From positions 162,953-212,530 of the forward strand of contig BFEA01000492.1 of NCBI GenBank assembly GCA_003427395.1: DNA of 49,578 nt, in the 5' to 3' direction. Below, in pieces: positions 42,746-49,578 of the stretch. The translations under genes and the position numbers were made by a program. The notes below the pieces were generated by a model, which was not told the DNA's origin, made no database searches, and worked only from the letters and a program-made list of their open reading frames with translations. This DNA is from Chara braunii. Taxonomy: Eukaryota; Streptophyta; Charophyceae; Charales; Characeae. Every line of letters begins with the position of its first letter. Position 1 is the stretch's first letter.

Positions 42746-43552
42746 ATTGTTTTGAGTTTGTTTTGTGGAGATCGGGTCCAACGGCCTTATGCAGAGATGT
42801 GTTGGTATGTCCAACTACTTGTGAATGCATGACAATCTGTCTATGTGAAGTGCTGGGGGATCTCTATCCTTTTCATGTATTTGAGATGTCATTGTATGTC
42901 CCATGTAGTCTGATCAGGAGGCAAAACCCTCCCATTTATGTAATATGTGTGAGCTGGCGATCACAGCCAGCGACCTTCTATCACGATGCTGGTATGTCGT
43001 AGCTAGCACTTCATCTATTCTCTATATATGCGCATCTGTCCTATAATACTGAATAGACCAAAGGCCTTGTTGTTATCCATCTATGTCTGTGTTTGCATGA
43101 TTATTATTGTGTTGCACCCTGACTAGGCATGCTTTCCTTATAGCCTGTCTCCAAGAGTGTTTATGTACTTTTATTTACTTTTATATCTATTTTGTTCCGT
43201 AATGTGGTGGTGTGGGGCAGCCTCAGCCGTCCCTTAGTGCCCGCCCTCCCTGAATCCCATTCCACATTACATCTGTGCTCAATTATCCAAATGTCTCTTC
43301 TCTATCATACTTATCTATTTCCCCATCTCCTAGTAGCCATGTGATAGCTGTGTGATAGCTGTCTGCCTGACTCACCTGTCCCCTAGACCCTAAACCCTCT
43401 TATCTTGGACCCCGTCCTCCAGTGTTATTGGTAGGAAGTTCTATTTTACACTTCCTTCTAACCTCTTAGCCCTTTTGCCCTGCAACCCTCTTATCCATAG
43501 TCTTGGATTGTTGATGAGTCTCCTGGCCGGCTGGAGGGATAATGGTGTGGGG

Positions 43553-43600
43553 AGGGACGCGGGGCGAGGGCGAGGGGAGGGGGTGGGGTGGAGATGGTAG
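43553..43600 (+). other. G-quadruplex-type motif
   Basis: Runs GGGG, GGG, GGGG, GGGGG and GGGG separated by 1-4 bases on the plus strand. In LINE C RNA (minus) this would be a C-rich tract in the presumed 3' untranslated region. Confidence 0.6.
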
Positions 43601-43622
43601 TGAACGGGAGTAGGGAGAACAA

Positions 43623-45335
43623 TCAGTGAGGGATGGCTGGGATGTCCGGAAGGTCTACTGGGATGAGCACAACGTTCGTTGGTTGAAAGTTAATTATAAA
43701 GTGATCAGTTGGCAAGAACTCCCACTGTCTCTCCTTGGAGAGCCAAGGTTGCCATTGGAGGTTATTTTGCTGGTCCAAATCGCACAGCCTGTGATTCTGA
43801 TCAACCCAAGTGGTCCGGAAGGCTTCGATGATGTGGATTTTCTTGGAGTCTTCAGTTTCTTGGTCAAGCCTAGCCTGAAGGTTTTTCCAGGCAGCCTGTG
43901 TCTCGGCTGTGATTGTGTCAGCAACAGTGGTTCTTGCCTGATGGAATTTAAAGGATTGCTGTTTTCTTTCATGTGAACTCCTCATTCGCCAGGCTGCCAT
44001 GAGCAGTGCGAGATGCAAATATTGAAAAAGGTTTGTCGTAAAGATCGACCATTCTGTTTCGTTTGGCGGGAGGACCCCGAAGAGGATGGTTTTCACGTCC
44101 CATGCGAGATGGTGCCCTGTTAAATAGTGCCATGCTGCATCCCACTAGCGCCAGAGGCGTGTTACCATAGGGCAGTCCAAAAGACAGTGCTCCAGGTTCG
44201 CACGTTTCCTAGGGTGAATGAGGTCGCAGTAAGTGCACAAGGGAGAAAGTATCCCTTTCTGCTCTAGATCTGTCCACGCTGTCACCAAGTCCGGGGTGGG
44301 TAGGCACCGATGTATAATTTGCCATCGTAAGGACATGTGGTTCGTTGGTCGGATGTGGGAGTAGGACGTCCATTTAATGGAGTGAAAGGCCGTTTTTTTC
44401 AGTGGGGAGTCTCTGTCCCATCTTCGTAGGATGTTTTCCATGATTGGGACCTGTGCGCTCGACGTTCGATATCCATTTTTGACTGTGTATTGCCATGGGT
44501 TCATTTTGGATGATCTCCTCCATTGCCATTCCCATTGTGCTGGATCGAAGGGGAGGTTGGAGAGGGGGGTGGTTGGTTCGTATAAAAACAAAGTGTCGTC
44601 CTTGTCTTCCACCACTCTCACTCTTATCACTGATGACATTGGGCTTTGGCAGTCCAAGTCCTCATCTCTGTGTATTGTTGACCATCTCGCTCCCGATAGT
44701 ACTGGTCGGTATGCGAATAGCTACAAGTGGGCAGGGTGTACCTGCTCCACCTTGTAGACGGTCATGGGGAGATGAAGTGATTGGAGGTGCACTACCGAGT
44801 CATTTTGTACGATAGTGGGACCCTCTCGCAGCACCTTGATCCAGGCCAAAGGGACGGCCTCCTGGATCTCCTGCAGGTCTTGTGCCAAGTTGGGAACGGA
44901 CCCAAGTTTTTCTCTTACTTTATCTTCAGTATGCCATGCTGCCGTGTTTACACCCCACATGTCTCGGATTGTAAAAGTTCCTTTCTTTACCCATCTCAAC
45001 CATTTAGACTTGCGGCGAAGGGAGAACGGTGACCCCTCCTGATCTAGGAGCTAGGAATGTCCAAACAACTGCTGGCGTTGGATTTCGTGCCATCTCAGTG
45101 GGACCGTTTTTCTCTTCGGACTATAGTCTCTCCATAAGCGTAACATTGTAGGCCACAACGGGTCGGTGCGCAGATCCCACCTGGCTTGGGCGCCTGTACT
45201 TGCGTTCGAGTCCACCCGTGGGCAGGTCGGGATGGTCCAAGCCGAGTTAGTCATCCATTGCAGGGGGTGCACCGGGTGGTCTGGAGGAGAGTGGGGGGCA
45301 AATTCGCTATCTGAATGTGTGCATACGGGGCCCAT
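43623..45335 (-). pseudogene. LINE C C-terminal region (zf-RVT-like)
   Basis: Frames 45051-45335, 44721-44999, 44145-44657 and 43623-44096 cover the post-polymerase region. The zinc-binding part reads LSPLCTYCDLIHPRKRA then NLEHCLLDCP, keeping C-x2-C, H and C. LRWQIIHRCLPTPDL precedes it, equivalent to LQIAHRCLPTNACL in B. Separated by stops and frameshifts. Confidence 0.8.
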
Positions 45336-45546
45336 GGGATGTCATCGGGTAGTAACATTCTAATGATTAGTTTAAACAGTAGCGCATTAATCTCTCGGGC
45401 CGGGTCTATGATTCCCAACCCCCCTTTTGATCTAGGTTGGGTAAGGACATCCCATGGTAAGCGTTTCAGGCATCATGTGTGGGAATGGTCGTTTTTCCAT
45501 AAGTAGGCAGTTGCCGCCTGATTCAACCTGGCTAATTGTTTTTTAG

Positions 45547-46581
45547 TCAGAGGCTAGAAGGCAACTTTGTAAATATTGCCTTGTTTATTGCCAGCACCCT
45601 CCCAACCAGTGAGGTTGGCTTGGCATCCCAGCAGGACATACGTCGAATCGCCAGGTCCACTAGCGCATCCCCGTGGTCCGGGGGGGGGCCCATTGCTGTT
45701 AAATTCACTCCCAATACCCTGATTGCCGCCTCCTTGCTTCTCCATGTAACCGGGGGGACAGTCGGAGGGTCATTATGTGGGTAGTTTAACCACCAACCTT
45801 CCGTTTTCGTTCCCCAGTTGACCTTCATATCTGCAACGATTTCAAACAGGTGTATGGTGTGTACCAGTGCTTGGAAACTCCTGACGTTAGCCCGAAATAG
45901 GACTGTCAGGTCATCTGCGAATAGTGATGTTGTAGGGATCCTGTGTTGTGGGATCTCAGGCACATCAATCTTTTGTATGAGCGGGTTGGACCTGATCATT
46001 GCCGCAAGAGCTTCCATCACTATAACGAACAACATTGGTGCTATGGGGTCACCCTGTCATACTGATCTTTGGAGGCGGAACGGTTCTGCTAGGTGGCCGT
46101 TAAGCGAGATGTTGGTCGAGGTTGTTCTATGTAAGATGCTGATCCATTTGCAGAACAGAGGGCCAAATTGCATTTTGTTTAGGCACAAATCCAGGAAGTC
46201 CCAGTCGACATGATCATACGCTTTTTCAAAATCAATGAACAATATTGCTGCATCGGCATTCCTTTGGCGTGCATATCTGATAGTCTCATTGACGAGGATA
46301 ATATTATCCTGTATATTACGGTGGGGCATAAATCTCGACTGGTCAGGGTGTATCAGATGTGGCAGGAGGGGCAGCAACTTGTTTGCCCAGGCTTTAGCCA
46401 CAATTTTGTAGGGCACTGGTAGGAGAGTGATCGAACGGTAGTTTCGTATCTCCTCTCTGTCCCCTTTCTTGTGTAACGGGGTTGTTACCCCCTGCCCGAT
46501 CATTTCCCCAAATGTCTCTTCGTGGAAGACTGCGTTGACGTATGCCACGAAGTCATTTGCAAATACATCCCAAAAGTGCAA
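45547..46581 (-). pseudogene. LINE C reverse transcriptase
   Basis: Motifs in order: RNYRSITLLPVPYKIVAK, RNIQDNIILVNETIRYA, LFIDFEKAYDHVDWDFL, LQRSV-stop-QGDP, SLFADDLTVLF (FADD at 45910-45921) and NWGTKTEGWW, then a thumb-like SLVGRVLAINKAIFTKL. The stop (TGA, plus 46057-46059) replaces the arginine normally before QGDP, which a single C-to-T change of CGA would explain. Confidence 0.85.
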
Positions 46582-46675
46582 TCAAAATTCTTTGGGGAAT
46601 GCATCAAGGCCCGACGTCTTCTCGTCGTCCATATCTTGTAGTGCCCTGAGTAGGTTGGAGTGGGATAATGGTTTG

Positions 46676-47092
46676 TCAGACTTTGTCTAGCCTTTCCCTT
46701 TGCTCTGTTGACAGTAGAGCAGGCAGGGCATTAAGCAGAGTGTCCCTTGCCTCATTTAAGGCCTGTGATTGCCTTTGCCCCGTTTCAGATGTGAACAAAT
46801 GTTTATAGTATGTTGAGGCATATTCGACGATCTGGTAGGCGTTTTTGGCTACCGGTTGTGAGTCGTCAAAGGGGTGTTTGAGGGAAGGTACTGTATTTTG
46901 TCTGCTCTTCGCCTTGGCCTTGTTGAAGAAACTCTTGGTCATCATTCTTCCGAGGCATCCTTGTTGATCCTTGCTTGGATCCTCCACTTTTGAGCTTGAG
47001 CGTCTATATGGTCCTGGAGTTGGGCCCGAGCTCTTTGGAGTGCCTGGAATGTAGGATGATCCAAGGGATTTTCTTGAAGGTGCTTGTCCCAT
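46676..47092 (-). pseudogene. LINE C linker before the polymerase
   Basis: Contains KAKAKSRQNTVPSLKHP and YYKHLFTSETGQ, the counterparts of the linker motifs of A and B. A frameshift near 46680 moves the reading to ALQDMDDEKTSGLDAFPKEF in the next frame. The element's 5' limit is near 47.29 kb. Confidence 0.7.
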
Positions 47093-47290
47093 GCTTCTAG
47101 CTGCAGCAGGAGCCTGTCTATTGTTGTCTTTCTATCTCGTGCAATTTTAATGGAGAGTTTTTAAATTCTCTCTCTGAGTCTCGCAATCCCTTCATTGAAC
47201 CACTGCACTAGCGACCCATCCGGAGGTCTGTTGGCTGACCAGAATTCCCAGAATTCCTAGCTGCATATTTGTTTTCCAAGCAGGGAAACC

Positions 47291-48409
47291 TGCTTGTGGT
47301 TTAAGCCATCAGTTATTTTGGCCCTTACCTTACCGAAGGGCCCTGCGTGCCCAAAGGAACCCAACCGGTGCGGGCCTTCTTTTGGATGGGTCTTTTGGCT
47401 GGTAGTCCCAGCCATTTCGCTCAGGTGGGCCTTGGTGTGAGGATGGCTGTGTTTGGAGAATTATGGCTGGGTCTTGTGGCTGGCGCTGCTCAGGTGGGCC
47501 CCACCGCGAGCATAGCCGCGTTCGAGAAAAATGGCTGGCAAACATACGGCTGGTATTTTCACAAATTTTATGGGTGCCAATTTGCAATTGTACATCACGT
47601 CCTGGTCACACACCTTACCCGTATTCAACACAAACAGAAACGACGACAAGATCACCAAATGTGAAAATAGTAAAATACCATCCGTGCACTCAGGGCGTCA
47701 CACAAAAAACAATGTCCCCCTTTTTTGTTTTTCCCCCTTTAGGGCACGTGCAGGAGGTTGACATATATGTGTCCTTTTGCATTAAAATGCAAAATACGTG
47801 CCCCTTGTGACCCAAGAGATCAGGTATAATTTGTGATCTTCCGAAAATATGTGATAGTGTGATTATGCCATAAGTTTGGTACTTGGAGGGCATCTTTCCG
47901 CAGAGGGGTCTCAGATTTCAAGGACAGAGCGAGGAGATGGAGAAGGATGGAGGAAAAACGTGTTTCTCAAATAGACTGTACTGCCATTATCGCTGTGTCT
48001 AGACTGAAAGTTGCCTCAAATACTTCTAAAATGACTGCACATTTTGCTCAGGGGAAGATGGAACGTATATCCCTGTATCTTGACTGAACGTTGCCCCAAA
48101 TACCGCTAAAATGACCGCACATTTTATTCCGTTGAAATTTTGAAAATGGCATTTTTTTCGCATTCCCACCCCCTTCCTCATGTGATTGCTGCGCTCCAAT
48201 GGTTGGGCATGGCTGCAACTGTACTTGTGGTTGAGCACACCACGACTTTTTGTCTGAATGTGGACAGATTTCTGAGTCCTAGTTTATACTAGACCAGGTA
48301 CAGGTAACAAGTTCAGAGCTGACCTGCCTGCCTGCAGAGCCCTTCTTGGCCATCTTGTGTGGTTTACCGCCTCGTGGCCCACCCGGGGGCTAGGTCCCAC
48401 TTTCGCAAA
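47291..48409. other. no gene; one MITE-like end and local repeats
   Basis: GTGGTTTAAGCCATCAGT at 47295 resembles one end of the TTAA elements but no partner end was found. CTCAGGTGGGCC recurs (47419, 47489) and CAAATAC--CTAAAATGAC-GCACATTTT recurs (48015, 48097). No coding recognised. Confidence 0.4.
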
Positions 48410-48568
48410 TTAAACCACCAGTACTTGGCCCAGCTATCGGCGGCGGAAAAAAATAGAGTAGAAACGTTTCTAGTTGGATGAATTTGGGCCCTCCTGTAGT
48501 GGCCCGTACGTTCCCTAAAATTGCGTAGCGTTAACGCTACGCGACTTTAGGAAGTACTGGTGGTTTAA
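48410..48568. mobile_element. TTAA-flanked MITE-like element, best-preserved copy
   Basis: TTAA (48410-48413), ACCACCAGTACTT ... AAGTACTGGTGGT, TTAA (48565-48568); 159 bp with 13 bp perfect terminal inverted repeats. Bases flanking TTAA differ between copies, which places the element boundary at TTAA. The interior is the reverse complement of that at 31987-32129. No coding; an autonomous partner is not in this window. TTAA duplication is the hallmark of piggyBac-type elements. Confidence 0.8.
48523..48542. other. 20 bp perfect palindrome centred on TTAA
   Basis: GCGTAGCGTTAACGCTACGC, inside the element above and absent from its relatives at 31987 and 32578. CCTAAA-type words flank it on both sides in inverted orientation. 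Confidence 0.85.
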
Positions 48569-48671
48569 GAGATAGTGACCGTAGATAGCAAAGATCAACG
48601 GCCAGAATCTCTTAATCTGTGCAAGTGGGACCTTGCCCCGGCTGATGTGCAAGCATAGTAGGAGGCTTGTG

Positions 48672-48895
48672 CAAGTGTAGTAGGGTAATTCAAGCACCAG
48701 TACCTTTCCCAGCTATTTCTGAGAGACGTGGGTGGTTAATGGGCGCAACTGTTGGGGCTGGGCCCCTGTTGATAATTTTAATTGGGGCCCGTTTTCGCGG
48801 TTCAGGGCCTTCAGGCCTCCGAAAGGCACGGTGAGGGGGGGCCACTGCCGATGTGTGGGCGAGGTACTGGCGGTCGAACTACCCTACTACACTTT
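48672..48895. mobile_element. MITE-like element with ~33 bp inverted repeats
   Basis: Left AAGTGTAGTAGGGTA then TTCAAGCACCAGTACC (48673-48703); right GGTACTGGCGGTCGAA then TACCCTACTACACTTT (48863-48895), with a few mismatches. It shares CACCAGTACC ends and the TTGATAATTTTAATTGGGGC interior with the TTAA family, but the TTAA position reads TTCAA/TCGAA, so it is a diverged or re-extended member. Confidence 0.65.
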
Positions 48896-49333
48896 CGGAG
48901 GCCTGAAACGCGAAGAGAAGTCGCGGTGAGGGGCACACTGGCGATGGGATGGGAATCATGGGATGGAATAGTCTGTACCACGGTTGTAATCATACCCGTC
49001 CCTTCTCCACCGCCGCCCTGGTGGTGCCTTCGGCATAGCGAGCTATTGCACAGTGATGGGTGAAGACTTCGAGTCAACATCACCGCAGATGTGACATCTT
49101 TCTGATTGTTCGAGATTTGATTAGGTGGCCAAAAAAAAAAAAGAAAAAAAGATTAGTTTAATGATTGCAGTACAAAAAAAGAAAAAGAAGGTTAATGCTT
49201 GCAGTACTCCTGAGGTTTTCATAAATTTGACTACCATCTTCAAGTCTCATTGGCTGCATGCAGTGCAGTCCAATGTATGGAATGTGTGAAAGCACATGTG
49301 CACTACAATCCCAAAGTACGCTGTGCCAGCGAG
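48896..49333. other. no gene seen
   Basis: GGAGGCCTGAAACGCGAAGA near 48897 partly repeats words inside the preceding element. Two A-rich tracts at 49132 and 49175. No coding. Confidence 0.4.
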
Positions 49334-49542
49334 GGAACGCTTTCTAGTACCTTTGGCGCGTGGGGAAAATAGCGGGCCTCCGGTGTGCCTCCGACCTTTT
49401 CGGAGGTCGGAACGAAACGAAGACCGCCGATCAGATTTATCAATGGCAGTCGTCGTCGGGCCCAGCCTCCGAATCTTTAGGAGTTTGGGAAAACTGCCAC
49501 TTTTCCCTATTTTCCCACGCGCCAAAGGTACTAGTGGTTTAA
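49334..49542. mobile_element. TTAA-flanked MITE-like element, long-TIR form
   Basis: AGTACCTTTGGCGCGTGGGG and on to 49372 is repeated in inverted orientation at 49508-49533 (26 of 27 positions, one base missing). The right end continues AGTGGT and TTAA (49539-49542); the left end has lost a clear TTAA. Internal TTTATCAATGGCAGTCGTCG and GGGCCCAGCC match other members. Confidence 0.7.
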
Positions 49543-49578
49543 CAACCCGAACAGATGCTAAGCCGGCGAACGCATTTT

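Larger units (their letters stand above)
42592..47290 (-). mobile_element. LINE C, 5'-truncated and decayed
   Basis: Third LINE in the same orientation. Only the linker, reverse transcriptase, zinc region and 3' tail are present; the endonuclease is absent. Its sequence is clearly diverged from A and B, so it is a different subfamily rather than a local duplicate. The 3' side between the C-terminal frame (43623) and the tail (42745) is a long non-coding stretch of about 0.9 kb. Confidence 0.85.

Noticed and set aside
29999-49542. Classifying the TTAA elements firmly as piggyBac
   Set aside because: TTAA fits, but the ends begin ACC rather than the usual CCY and no transposase is present in the window, so only the target site supports it.

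Overview
This looks like nuclear DNA from a large, repeat-rich plant or streptophyte-algal genome. The evidence is one intact plant-type UBP12/UBP13 (USP7-like) deubiquitinase, three decayed plant-type LINE elements, many microsatellites, short inverted-repeat elements, and scaffold gaps typical of a short-read/mate-pair assembly. A charophyte such as Chara is my best guess, but that is inference: no species-diagnostic gene is present.

Layout. 1-18.4 kb: no recognisable protein gene. It holds structured, AT-rich repeats: a family of seven hairpins at 4.25-4.99 kb, a 123-125 bp tandem array at 5.28-5.86 kb, two copies of a dispersed repeat (7.2 and 12.1 kb), a hairpin-bearing T-rich stretch at 8.4-9.2 kb, a ~55 bp array at 10.2 kb and a gapped 109 bp array at 13.5 kb. 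At 15.9 kb lies a perfect sequencing-library transposase junction, an assembly artefact. 18.46-21.82 kb: the only confident gene, an uninterrupted 1118-codon UBP12/13-like enzyme with MATH, USP catalytic and C-terminal ubiquitin-like regions. 21.9-29.4 kb: tetranucleotide and dinucleotide repeats, local duplications, a 423 bp gap and homopolymer tracts. 29.4-33.9 kb: a 68 bp minisatellite, several short TTAA-flanked inverted-repeat elements, and truncated LINE 3' tails. 33.9-47.3 kb: three 5'-truncated LINEs (A, B, C), all on the minus strand and head to tail, each broken by stops and frameshifts. 47.3-49.6 kb: more TTAA-flanked elements.

The genes do not form a pathway; this is one housekeeping-type gene in a repeat sea. 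The most interesting signals are structural. (1) Hairpins at 4.25-4.99 kb keep the loop but change the stem sequence while preserving pairing. (2) The 3' ends of the LINEs and their short relatives carry a stem-loop whose arms also change together, as expected of an RNA recognised by the element's reverse transcriptase. (3) A family of short elements with TTAA at both ends and ACCACCAGTAC-type termini recurs at least seven times and appears to have seeded a minisatellite. All readings are by eye; no alignment, folding or database search was run.
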